A stretch of DNA of 48,741 nt from Nocardia araoensis NBRC 100135. Lineage in GTDB: Bacteria; Actinomycetota; Actinomycetes; Mycobacteriales; Mycobacteriaceae. Below the pieces are notes generated by a model. It made no database searches. It was not told where the DNA came from and saw only the letters and a list, made by a program, of their open reading frames with translations. The DNA lies in assembly GCF_000308435.1 (NCBI RefSeq), contig NZ_BAFR01000348.1, positions 1-48,741 of the forward strand, written 5' to 3'. Below are positions 40,466 through 48,206 of the stretch, piece by piece; positions within the stretch are counted from its first letter, which is position 1, and each line of letters opens with the position of its first letter. A program made the position numbers and the translations under genes.

Positions 40466-41857
40466 ATGGAACGATTGACAGGATTGGATGCCAGCTTTCT
40501 CTACTTGGAAACCGGGACACAGCATCTGCACGTCTGTGCGCTGCTGATCCTCGACCCGTCGTCGGGCGACTACTCATTCGAGGAATTCAAAGCCGAACTG
40601 GCCCGGCGGCTTCCGCTGATTCCGCAGATGCGCCGCCGCGTGTACGAGGTGCCGTTGAACCTCGATCACCCCGTCTGGGTGGAGGACGAGAATTTCGACC
40701 TCGACTACCACCTCCGCCGGATCGCGATCGCCGCTCCGGCAGGACGGCGCGAATTGGCCGAACTCGTCGGAGACATCGCGAGCCGTCCCATGGATCGCGA
40801 CCGCCCGCTGTGGGAGATGTCGGTGGTGGAGGGCCTCGACGACGGGAAGGTCGCGGTGATCTGCAAATACCACCACGCCGCCGTGGACGGCATCACCGGC
40901 GCCGACCTGATGATGCACCTGTGCGATGTGGAGCCGGGCGTCACCAAGGAGGTGCCCGACAAGGAGTGGCGCCCTGAGCCGAAACCGAACGACTGGCAAT
41001 TGCTGGCCGAAGCGGTGGTGAAGCTTCCGACCCGGGCAGGCATCGTCGGAATGCTGCCCAAAACAGTCGGCGTGGTCGCTGGATTCGCGCAGCGCCGTCG
41101 TCAGAACAAGACGGGCATGGCCATACCGTTCTCCGCTCCGCGCACGCCGTTCAACCTCGCCATCACCCCGCACCGCGCTGTCGCGTTCACCGAGGCCGAA
41201 CTCGACGCCGTCAAGGAGATCCGCTCCACGTTCGGCGTCAAGGTGAACGACGTGGTGCTGACCGTCGTCGCCGGTGCGCTGCGCGCCTATCTGGCCGGGC
41301 GCGACGAACTGCCGGACCGCTCCCTCATCGCTTCCGTGCCCGTGTCGGTGCACGAGTCGACTCGGCACAAGGCCGGGATCAACAAGGTGTCCACGCTGTT
41401 CGCGCGGCTCGGCACCGACGTCGCCGACCCGGTGGAACGCCTGCGTGAGGTGGCCGAGGTCAATCGCGGAGCCAAGGAAGAGCACGAAGTGATAGGTGCG
41501 GATTTCCTGCAGGACTGGGGAAAGTACGCGCCGCCGAACACCTTCCGGCTCGCCGCGCGGATGTACTCCTCGCTCAAGCTGGCGGAGAAGCACCCGGTGG
41601 TGCACAACTTGGTGGTCTCCAATGTGCCCGGGCCGCCGATGCCGCTGTACTTCCTCGGCATCCGGGTGGACGGGATGTATCCGTTCGGACCGGTGTTCCA
41701 CGGCGCGGGCTTGACGGTGACCGTGCTGTCGAACAACGACAAGCTGAATTTCGGCTTCATCGCCTGTAAGGAACTGGTGCCCGACATCGCGGCGCTGGCA
41801 GACGCCGTTCCCGGCGTGGTCGCCGAATTGCTCGCCGCGGCACGCACGTCGGGCTGA
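40466..41857 (+). CDS. wax ester synthase/diacylglycerol O-acyltransferase
   Basis: A 463-residue WS/DGAT acyltransferase, making triacylglycerol or wax esters from acyl-CoA at the membrane surface. The catalytic motif HHAAVDG is at residues 136-142 (CKYHHAAVDGITGADL). Other family blocks are the N-terminal RLTGLDASFLYLET, the PLWEMSVVEGL segment, GVKVNDVVLTVVAGALRAYL and the C-terminal NLVVSNVPGPPMPLYFLG. AGGA lies upstream of the ATG. A KstR-like box at 40439-40452 suggests induction with steroid or lipid catabolism. Confidence 0.95.
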   Translation: MERLTGLDASFLYLETGTQHLHVCALLILDPSSGDYSFEEFKAELARRLPLIPQMRRRVYEVPLNLDHPVWVEDENFDLDYHLRRIAIAAPAGRRELAELVGDIASRPMDRDRPLWEMSVVEGLDDGKVAVICKYHHAAVDGITGADLMMHLCDVEPGVTKEVPDKEWRPEPKPNDWQLLAEAVVKLPTRAGIVGMLPKTVGVVAGFAQRRRQNKTGMAIPFSAPRTPFNLAITPHRAVAFTEAELDAVKEIRSTFGVKVNDVVLTVVAGALRAYLAGRDELPDRSLIASVPVSVHESTRHKAGINKVSTLFARLGTDVADPVERLREVAEVNRGAKEEHEVIGADFLQDWGKYAPPNTFRLAARMYSSLKLAEKHPVVHNLVVSNVPGPPMPLYFLGIRVDGMYPFGPVFHGAGLTVTVLSNNDKLNFGFIACKELVPDIAALADAVPGVVAELLAAARTSG

Positions 41858-41903
41858 GCGCCAGGCCGCTGTCCGCCACCGCCGTCGGACAGGACCGGCC
41901 GAT

Positions 41904-42800
41904 TCAGATCTTCGCGGCGACGGCCGCACAGGCTTCGAGCAACACCGGCACGAAACGGTCGGCCTCCAGCACACAGGACGCATGCCCGGCCGCGACCAGA
42001 TGCTTGCTCGCTCCCGGGATCATGGTCGCCAGCTCCAACTGCCGAGAGACCGGAATCGCCCGATCCCGCGTCGTGATCACCACGGCCGTCGGCATCGTAA
42101 GATCCGGCAGCCACGCGGTCGCGTCGAAGCGCCCGACCGCGGCGAGCACCTGAGTGAGCGCCCACCCGCTGGTGCTGCGGAACTCGCCGAGCGCCCAGCG
42201 ATCCAACCGCCCCGGCGCCCAGGTGACCTCGGGGAGCTCGGGCAGACGGCCCGCGAGCTTCTCGGCACGACGGTAGGAGTACTGCTCCACAGCGGCGGCG
42301 AAAGCCCCGAACGTCCGGTGAAAGGCGTGCTCGCTCCATTTCTCGCGGAACCGATAGGGCGTCGCGCAGAGCACCAGTCCGCTCACTCGCTCCGGATGGC
42401 GCCGCCCCGCCAGCAGGCTCACGATTCCGCCCAGCGAGAATCCCGCGCAGATGGCTCGGTCGATGCCCAGCTCGTCGAGCACGGCCGCCACGTCGTCGGC
42501 GCAGTCCTCCAGGGTGAACCGCTCGGAGCGGATGCCGCGCCCGTGCCACCGCTGGTCGAACAGGATGACCCGGTACCGCCGGGCCAGCTCTGCCAGCGAC
42601 GGGAACCAGGTGAGGTACGCGGTGCAGGCCGTGGCGTGCAGGAGCACCAGTGGGGGCGCGTGCTCGGGCCCCGGGATGTCGACCACGTAGGTCCGGCCCC
42701 GGGAGCCCAGATCGATCAGGCGGCCACCGGGCACCTCGGCGATGTCCGGCACCCGCAAACGTCCGCCGAACCGCGTCACGCTTCGGCCGGGATTGGTCAC
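41904..42800 (-). CDS. alpha/beta hydrolase
   Basis: A 298-residue alpha/beta-hydrolase-fold enzyme. The oxyanion segment is LLHATACT, the nucleophile S122 lies in GFSLGG, and the catalytic His is in VAAGHASCVLE. The cap region is rich in aromatics (EKWSEHAFHRTFGAF). Substrate unknown; a lipid or steroid ester is plausible from context. The start is the GTG at 42800 with GGGAGGTG upstream. A KstR-like box (42836-42849) lies 35 bp before the start. Confidence 0.9.
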   Translation of the reverse strand: MTNPGRSVTRFGGRLRVPDIAEVPGGRLIDLGSRGRTYVVDIPGPEHAPPLVLLHATACTAYLTWFPSLAELARRYRVILFDQRWHGRGIRSERFTLEDCADDVAAVLDELGIDRAICAGFSLGGIVSLLAGRRHPERVSGLVLCATPYRFREKWSEHAFHRTFGAFAAAVEQYSYRRAEKLAGRLPELPEVTWAPGRLDRWALGEFRSTSGWALTQVLAAVGRFDATAWLPDLTMPTAVVITTRDRAIPVSRQLELATMIPGASKHLVAAGHASCVLEADRFVPVLLEACAAVAAKI

Positions 42801-42835
42801 AGCGCACCTCCCGCGTGGTCACACCAGAGACAGTT

Positions 42836-42849
42836 TAGAACACGTTCTA
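42836..42849. promoter_or_regulatory. KstR-like operator upstream of alpha/beta hydrolase
   Basis: TAGAACACGTTCTA is a perfect 14-bp palindrome fitting TnnAACnnGTTnnA, nearly identical to the box at 40439. Confidence 0.65.
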
Positions 42850-43237
42850 CATGGGCGGCGCGCAGCACGTTGCCGACACAGGGCGGCCCGAGCCCCGACG
42901 CCCCGGCGATCCGCCCACTTCCATCGCGCCCCGAGGCCACCGCGAGCTCGCACAGCGCCGCACACGCTCGACATTCGCGCATTACCTGCCGAGCGATTCG
43001 CGTGCCGCCGACATGCGGCCCAGAACAGTTGCCCTGACTCCCGCGATAGGTGTCCGAGCTGGACGGACCGCCACCAGCTCCTCGGCACGGCGCAATCGGA
43101 TCTTCCGACAACCGCCTTCCCGAAAGACGGGCCCGATATCAGGCAGGACATCGAAGGCCCACTCACCGGGACGCGGAGACGATCACGCGACCGCCTGGGC
43201 TACTGTCGCGAGACGCGCCGAAACCGGGCGCATTTTC

Positions 43238-43251
43238 TGTAACGTGTTGCA
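43238..43251. promoter_or_regulatory. KstR-like operator upstream of the Rv2002-like SDR
   Basis: TGTAACGTGTTGCA fits TnnAACnnGTTnnA and lies 29 bp before the SDR ATG. Confidence 0.6.
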
Positions 43252-43280
43252 GACAGGTCCAAGAGACGGAGGTACCCCGG

Positions 43281-44021
43281 ATGGGGCGGTTGACCGGCAA
43301 GGTGGCGTTGATCAGCGGCGGTGCGCGTGGAATGGGCGCGGCGCACGCCAAGGCCCTGGTCGCCGCGGACGCGCGCGTGGTGCTGGGTGACGTGCTCGAC
43401 GAGGAGGGCGCCGCCGTCGCCGCGGAACTCGGCGACAACGCCGCCTACGTCCACTTGGACGTGCGCGAACCGGAAGACTGGCGCAAAGCCGTCGGCACGG
43501 CGGTGGAGCGGTTCGGGTCGCTGAGCGTGCTGGTGAACAACGCGGGCATCGTCAACGGCAACCTGCTCGTCGCGTTCGAATTGGCCGAATGGCAGCGGAT
43601 CATCGACATCAACCTCACCGGCACATTCCTCGGGATGCAGGCCGCGACGCCCGCGATGATCGAGGCGGGCGGCGGCTCGATCATCAATATCTCCTCCGTC
43701 GAGGGCATGCGCGGCAGCCCGGGCCTGCACGGCTACACGGCCACCAAGTTCGCCGTGCGCGGGCTCACCAAATCCACCGCGCTCGAGCTGGCGCAGCACA
43801 ATATCCGGGTGAATTCCGTGCATCCCGGCATGATCCGGACACCGATGACGGAGAACATCCCGGAGGACTTCCTGCAGATCCCGCTCGGTCGCGCCGCCGA
43901 CCCGGCCGAGGTCTCCGCTTTGGTGACCTTCCTGGCCAGCGACGAATCGTCGTACTCGACCGGAGCGGAGTTCATCATCGACGGCGGACTGACCGTGGGC
44001 GTTCCGCACAAGAGCTTCTGA
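43281..44021 (+). CDS. fabG3: SDR, 3-alpha(20-beta)-hydroxysteroid dehydrogenase-like (Rv2002/FabG3 homologue)
   Basis: A 246-residue classical SDR very close to mycobacterial Rv2002. Shared segments are GRLTGKVALISGGARGMGA, DEEGAAVAAEL, AEWQRIIDINLTGTFLG, GYTATKFAVRGLTKSTALEL and SDESSYSTGAEF. The cofactor loop is at residues 13-19, and the catalytic residues are S138/S139, Y152 and K156; the acidic D37 after strand two favours NAD(H). GGAGGT places the ATG at 43281. The KstR-like box upstream fits a steroid or lipid role. The stop is 1 nt from that of the convergent YdcF gene. Confidence 0.92.
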   Translation: MGRLTGKVALISGGARGMGAAHAKALVAADARVVLGDVLDEEGAAVAAELGDNAAYVHLDVREPEDWRKAVGTAVERFGSLSVLVNNAGIVNGNLLVAFELAEWQRIIDINLTGTFLGMQAATPAMIEAGGGSIINISSVEGMRGSPGLHGYTATKFAVRGLTKSTALELAQHNIRVNSVHPGMIRTPMTENIPEDFLQIPLGRAADPAEVSALVTFLASDESSYSTGAEFIIDGGLTVGVPHKSF

Positions 44022-44022
44022 G

Positions 44023-45024
44023 TCATCCGCGGGCAGCCAGCAGGGCGAGCGGCGGCAGCGACACCAGCGCCACGGCCACGATCGCGTTGCTCCACTTGTA
44101 GGCGACCAGCAGCGCGGCGAATTCGCGCAGGAAAGCGCTCGGCAAGTAGTAGAAGGCGGTTCTGGCGCCCGTCACCTCGGCGTCGAGTCCGAGGCGGCGG
44201 GCCAGGATCGCGGTGCGCAGCATGTGGAAGTTGCTCGTCACCAGCACCATGCGCGTGGTGGGCCCGCGCTCGCCGAGCAGCCGCTTGGTGAACAGCAGGT
44301 TCTCCTCGGTCGTACCCGACCGGTCCTCCAGAACCACGCGGTCTCCCGGCACACCCCGATCGATCAGGTAATCGCCCATGGCCGACGCCTCGGAGACCTC
44401 TTCATCGTCTCCCCTACCGCCACTGGCGATCAGCAGCGGGGCGCGCCCCGCACCGGCTTCGTCACGGTAGACCTCGATCGCCCGATCCAGGCGTGCGGCC
44501 AGCAACGGCGACACCGCGCCGTCGGCCAACCCGGCGCCGTGCACGACGATCGCGTCCATCCCTGGCCGGTAGGGCAACAGTCCGTAGTACAGCGAATACA
44601 CCAGGAACGCGGCGAACAGAAACCCGACATAGCTGATCGCCATCGTCAGCGAGGCCAGAAGCACCATCAGCCAGGTGTTCTCGGTCAGGAGGGCAAGGAC
44701 GAGCACCACATACGGTGCCAGCAGCGCGAACCCGACTACGAGCGGCAACAGATTCGGAATACGCCAGCCCTCACGGCGCACCAGCTGTGCGCCGTTGACG
44801 ATCGACAGCCCGGCGAGCACCAGCACCAGCAGCGGCGACAGGAGCACCACCAGCGGTGCGAGCACCACCGTGCGATCGCCCTCGGTGATCCGGCCGACGA
44901 CCCACGCACCGACGAAACCCAGCCCCAGGAGCAGGAACACCCCGTGGCTCAGCCGCCTGCGGTCCCTGCCGAATCGCACCGCGAACACACCGAGCAGGAT
45001 CACGCCGACGACCAGCAGAAGCAC
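44023..45024 (-). CDS. YdcF/SanA-type (DUF218) membrane protein
   Basis: A 333-residue protein with about six to seven N-terminal membrane helices (to ~150) and a DUF218 domain (~155-300): DAIVVHGAGLADG, a long helix AARLDRAIEVYRD, LLIASGGRGDDEE, SGTTEENLLFTKRLL and VTSNFHMLRTAI. Members are linked to envelope or peptidoglycan metabolism. The GTG at 45024 has a weak ribosome site. It is convergent with the SDR gene and divergent from the lipase gene. Confidence 0.9.
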   Translation of the reverse strand: MLLLVVGVILLGVFAVRFGRDRRRLSHGVFLLLGLGFVGAWVVGRITEGDRTVVLAPLVVLLSPLLVLVLAGLSIVNGAQLVRREGWRIPNLLPLVVGFALLAPYVVLVLALLTENTWLMVLLASLTMAISYVGFLFAAFLVYSLYYGLLPYRPGMDAIVVHGAGLADGAVSPLLAARLDRAIEVYRDEAGAGRAPLLIASGGRGDDEEVSEASAMGDYLIDRGVPGDRVVLEDRSGTTEENLLFTKRLLGERGPTTRMVLVTSNFHMLRTAILARRLGLDAEVTGARTAFYYLPSAFLREFAALLVAYKWSNAIVAVALVSLPPLALLAARG

Positions 45025-45221
45025 CGGGTCACGGTAACCGACGGGTGCGCGGCGCGCCCCTGGCGTCGCCGAGCGGCGAGGCTACCTCGGCTTATTCCGA
45101 TCGTCCCCTAGAGTGTGCGAGTCCGGGCATCGGTCGCAGGCGACCGGTGTCCGGCTGCATTCGGCTTCAGCACCAGCGTTACGGAACAGCACGTTGTGAT
45201 GAAGGGGAGTCGACGAAAACA

Positions 45222-46412
45222 ATGCTTCGATTATTCATCGCCGCCACAGCGGCCGCCCTCTGTGTGCTCGCACCGCAGGCCGCGGCGCAACCGATCTATC
45301 CAGTACCGGATCCCGATCCGTTCTACGCCGCTCCGGCCGGACTGGACCGCGCCGCACCGGGGGACGTCCTCGCCGTCCGGCCGATGCCCGCACTAGCGAT
45401 GTTTCCCGGCTCGACGGTCACGATGATCAAGTTCCGCTCGACCAACTCCGCGGGCGAGCCGATCGCGGCCACCACCACCGTGCTGACCCCGCAGAACCCC
45501 ACACGCGGCAGGCCGCTGCTGTCCTATCAGCACATCATCAACGCACTCGGCACCCAGTGCACGGTGTCGCGCGTGCTCTACACCAGCGACCCCGGTCTGG
45601 AGATCCGCGAAGCGCCCGCGCTCAATGCCTTGCTGCTGCGCGGCTGGTCGGTCGCTCTTCCCGACCACCTCGGACCCACCAGCGCCTACGGCGCCGCGAA
45701 ACTCGGCGGCATGATCACGTTGGACGGCATCCGTGCCGCACGGCGGGTCGCGGAACTCGGACTGGCGGACAGCCCGGTCGGCCTGCTCGGCTATTCCGGC
45801 GGCGGCATGGCGAGCGCGTGGGCGGCCGCGCTGGCACCGACCTACGCGCCGGAACTGCCGCTGGTCGGAGTCGCCTCGGGCGGGGTGCCGATGAACCTGG
45901 TCAAGATGATCGAGGACCTCGGTTACGCGCCGCACGCGGTATTCGGCCTCGCTTTCGCGGCCGCCCTCGGGCTGGAGCGCGAGTACCCGGCACGGCTGCC
46001 GGTGAGCGATCAGCTGAACTCGCTCGGATTGTCGGTCCGTAACCGGATCGCCAACAGCTGCACCAACGAGATCCTGCTGGTCGGCGCCGGCCGCGGCATC
46101 GTGGACGTCGCGGCCTCCAATTCGCTGGCCGACGACAAGCGCGCACGCGAGGTGCTCGAGGAGAACAGCCTCGAACTCTACGACGACATCCCGGCCACGC
46201 CGATCTACGAATGGCGTGCGGAGCAGGACGCTCTCATCCCTGTGGAGTCGGTCGACGACACGGTGCGGCGATATTGCGCCGCGGGAGCTCGTGTGCAGTA
46301 CGAGAAATTCCTCAGCCCGGACCATCTGTCCGCCGCGGTGCTCGGCATACCTTCCGCGCTCGGCTGGCTGGAAGCGCGCTTCAAGGGCGATCCCGCGCCG
46401 AGCAATTGCTGA
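45222..46412 (+). CDS. secreted LIP-family lipase/triacylglycerol hydrolase
   Basis: A 396-residue exported lipase. The signal peptide is ~1-22 (FIAATAAALCVLAPQAAAQ). The nucleophile is S192 in GYSGGGMAS; the other triad candidates are the Asp in RAEQDALIPVE and the His in LSPDHLSAA. The N-terminal DPFYAAPAGLDRAAPGDVL is typical of actinobacterial secretory lipases. Cys residues CTVS, NSCTNE and RRYCAAG may form disulfides. GAAGGGGA precedes the ATG. It may mobilise extracellular lipid for the WS/DGAT storage pathway nearby (inference). Confidence 0.93.
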   Translation: MLRLFIAATAAALCVLAPQAAAQPIYPVPDPDPFYAAPAGLDRAAPGDVLAVRPMPALAMFPGSTVTMIKFRSTNSAGEPIAATTTVLTPQNPTRGRPLLSYQHIINALGTQCTVSRVLYTSDPGLEIREAPALNALLLRGWSVALPDHLGPTSAYGAAKLGGMITLDGIRAARRVAELGLADSPVGLLGYSGGGMASAWAAALAPTYAPELPLVGVASGGVPMNLVKMIEDLGYAPHAVFGLAFAAALGLEREYPARLPVSDQLNSLGLSVRNRIANSCTNEILLVGAGRGIVDVAASNSLADDKRAREVLEENSLELYDDIPATPIYEWRAEQDALIPVESVDDTVRRYCAAGARVQYEKFLSPDHLSAAVLGIPSALGWLEARFKGDPAPSNC

Positions 46413-46415
46413 GAA

Positions 46416-46444
46416 CGGCCCGGCGGTAGCTCACCGCCGGGCCG
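46416..46444 (+). terminator. stem-loop terminator after the lipase gene
   Basis: CGGCCCGGCGGT (46416-46427) and ACCGCCGGGCCG (46433-46444) form a perfect 12-bp stem with a 5-nt loop, just past the lipase stop. No T-tract, as often in actinomycetes. Confidence 0.65.
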
Positions 46445-46492
46445 GTAACCGGCCGTTATCCCGCACGGCCGCAACGGTTCTCGCGCGGCGGA

Positions 46493-46744
46493 CTAGGCGT
46501 CCTTGCCGCTCTCGTACGCGCTCTGGCGAGCCTCGTCCAGATCCGCTTCGGCGCGGGCCTTTTCGGCCTCGGCTTCCTTCTGCGCCGCCTCCCGCTGGGA
46601 TTCGGCCTTATCCTGCTGGGCGCGACCCTCTTTCTTCAGGTCCTCGTCACCGGTGACGACGCCAGCGGCTTCCTTCGCCTTCCCCTTGGCGTCCTCGACG
46701 ACGCCTTCGACAGCTTCCAGGGGTCCGCTCCGATGCTCCGGCAT
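46493..46744 (-). CDS. CsbD-like stress protein with charged coiled-coil tail
   Basis: An 83-residue, highly charged protein. The N-terminal half (EDAKGKAKEAAGVVTGDEDL followed by KKEGRAQQDKAE) is CsbD-like; the C-terminal half is an Ala/Glu/Lys/Arg coiled coil (EAEKARAEADLDEARQ). GGGAGGT places the ATG at 46744. A near-perfect stress-sigma promoter lies just upstream (46784-46808), linking it to the sigF system at 10571. Confidence 0.85.
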   Translation of the reverse strand: MPEHRSGPLEAVEGVVEDAKGKAKEAAGVVTGDEDLKKEGRAQQDKAESQREAAQKEAEAEKARAEADLDEARQSAYESGKDA

Positions 46745-46783
46745 GACATACCTCCCAATTCCTAGTCGGCTGACATCCGTCGC

Positions 46784-46808
46784 ATACCCGTGTCCGGCAG
46801 GGACAATC
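46784..46808 (-). promoter_or_regulatory. candidate SigF/SigB-type promoter for the second CsbD gene
   Basis: On the minus strand GATT (46808-46805), a 15-bp spacer and GGGTAT (46789-46784) match the stress-sigma promoter pattern with a perfect -10. The -10 lies 39 bp before the start codon. Confidence 0.55.
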
Positions 46809-46964
46809 ACGCTGTGAGCGCCGCCACCGAGTTTCGCGGTGGGAGCGGCTCGTGCAGGTGGCGATTTCCCGGTGAGATATGGCATCAATGCCACTGGGAG
46901 ACGGTCGGTCGCCCCGATAGGTTCGAAGCGCGAAAGAACCTGTCCACGAGGAGTTCGACCGATC

Positions 46965-47345
46965 ATGAGTTATATCGCGCCGGCCCTGATCGGTGTGCTG
47001 TACGCGCTGGCGATGTCGGCGATCCGGGAACCGCGTCGGCGCCTTTTCAACGCCGTCATGGTGGCCGGAGCCGGAGCCGCTTACCTCAGCGGCGGCGGTT
47101 TGGGCGGCTGGGAATTCGTCTTCACGGCCGCCGTCACCTACTGCGCCTATCGCGGACTGGAGTCCTGGAGGTTCATCGGCATCGCCTGGCTGATGCACAC
47201 CGGATGGGATCTGCTGCACCATTTCAAAGGCAACCCGATCATCCCGTTCGCCCACGACTCGTCTCTGGGCTGTGCGATCTGTGACCCGGTCATCGCCGTG
47301 TGGTGCCTGCTCGGCGGCCGATCCCTCCTGCGCATGAACGAATGA
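46965..47345 (+). CDS. DUF6010 family membrane protein
   Basis: A 126-residue protein with about four hydrophobic helices. The conserved centre GWEFVFTAAVTYCAYRGL and GIAWLMHTGWDLLHHFKGNP, followed by DSSLGCAICDPVIAVW, is the DUF6010 pattern; the His/Asp/Cys content is characteristic. Function unknown. GAGGAG precedes the ATG at 46965. It is divergent from the CsbD gene. Confidence 0.85.
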   Translation: MSYIAPALIGVLYALAMSAIREPRRRLFNAVMVAGAGAAYLSGGGLGGWEFVFTAAVTYCAYRGLESWRFIGIAWLMHTGWDLLHHFKGNPIIPFAHDSSLGCAICDPVIAVWCLLGGRSLLRMNE

Positions 47346-47354
47346 CGTGGCCCG

Positions 47355-47639
47355 TCAGAGATCGTCGATGTCGATGAGCGAATCCTGCAAAGCGCGAGCC
47401 ACCAAGGCGGCCTTCGTCGGCGCGGGGCGGCCGACCGCGGCGTACTTGTCCCTGATCCGCGACAGGTGGGTGTTGACCGTGCCCAGCGAGATATACAGCC
47501 GCTGACCGACTTCCACTTTCGAATCCGAGGCGATCCACGCCAGCAACACCTCGATCTCGCGGCTGCTCAGCGCCGGACGCTCACGCGGCCACAGCGGGGC
47601 GGGCAGCGGGTCATTCCCGCGCTCGAACGCGACACTCAT
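47355..47639 (-). CDS. LuxR/GerE-type DNA-binding protein without receiver domain
   Basis: A 94-residue protein consisting almost only of a GerE helix-turn-helix: LSSREIEVLLAWIASDSKVE, then LYISLGTVNTHLSRIRDKYAAVGR. No receiver or ligand domain is present, so it may act as a minimal constitutive regulator or partner of another protein. AGAGGAA places the ATG at 47639. It is convergent with the DUF6010 gene, 9 bp apart. Confidence 0.88.
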   Translation of the reverse strand: MSVAFERGNDPLPAPLWPRERPALSSREIEVLLAWIASDSKVEVGQRLYISLGTVNTHLSRIRDKYAAVGRPAPTKAALVARALQDSLIDIDDL

Positions 47640-48206
47640 GCACTATTCCTCTGCGCTTGGGATTTTCATGGCACTCACCTACCGCCGAAGCAGGTCACGC
47701 GACAAGTCACGATGATCGGCGCAAAGAAGATCAGCGCACACGATTGATCGCCGGAGTTCCCCGGCAATGGCCCATATATGCGGGCCTGCGCCCTCTGCTT
47801 CGATAACGCATCGGCGGCGTTGAATTCGAACCAACCAGTTCGTTACCCCCTCGGGTTACGCCTTCCGGATGTCTCGCGGGCCCGAAACTCGTCCTCGACC
47901 GAAACATCGCGGGTTTTCGGATAACAGTCTGCATCGGACCGGAGTGTGTGCGGCACGAATAGCGAACTTTCGGTCACACATCCGACCGGACGTATCCGAA
48001 CACCACTCCACGCAGAATTCTGGTTGGTTTATTTCCCATGTGTTGTCGGTTTTTGCACCCGGACCGATGCACATGTGCTGAGGGTGCACGCCCGGCCCAG
48101 GTTCGTGGACGTCGAGGCGGCGGTGCGGGCAGTGCGCAGCGGAGAGGAGGCACGGCGAAGGCCCTGGCCGTCGATGCGGTCAGGGCCTTCGCCGTGCTGA
48201 ATTCGT
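47640..48206. other. 567-bp interval without a confident gene
   Basis: It holds the GerE-protein promoter region at the left and a strong inverted repeat at 48151-48196. Several 60-80-codon frames are present on both strands, but none has a ribosome site or a recognisable product. The middle (about 47900-48070) is AT-richer than its surroundings. Confidence 0.45.
48151..48196 (-). terminator. long perfect hairpin, terminator of the MFS gene
   Basis: CACGGCGAAGGCCCTG (48151-48166) and CAGGGCCTTCGCCGTG (48181-48196) form a 16-bp perfect stem with a 14-nt loop, 11 bp beyond the MFS stop codon. No T-tract. Confidence 0.7.

Larger units (their letters stand above)
42801..43280. other. 480-bp divergent intergenic region with two KstR-like boxes
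   Basis: No gene is supported. It separates the minus alpha/beta hydrolase from the plus SDR, and carries an operator-like palindrome close to each start (42836-42849, 43238-43251). The central ~380 bp show no recognisable feature. Confidence 0.5.

Noticed and set aside
47869..48081. 70-codon plus-strand frame in the gap before the MFS gene
   Set aside because: No ribosome site and overlapped by other frames of similar length on both strands.
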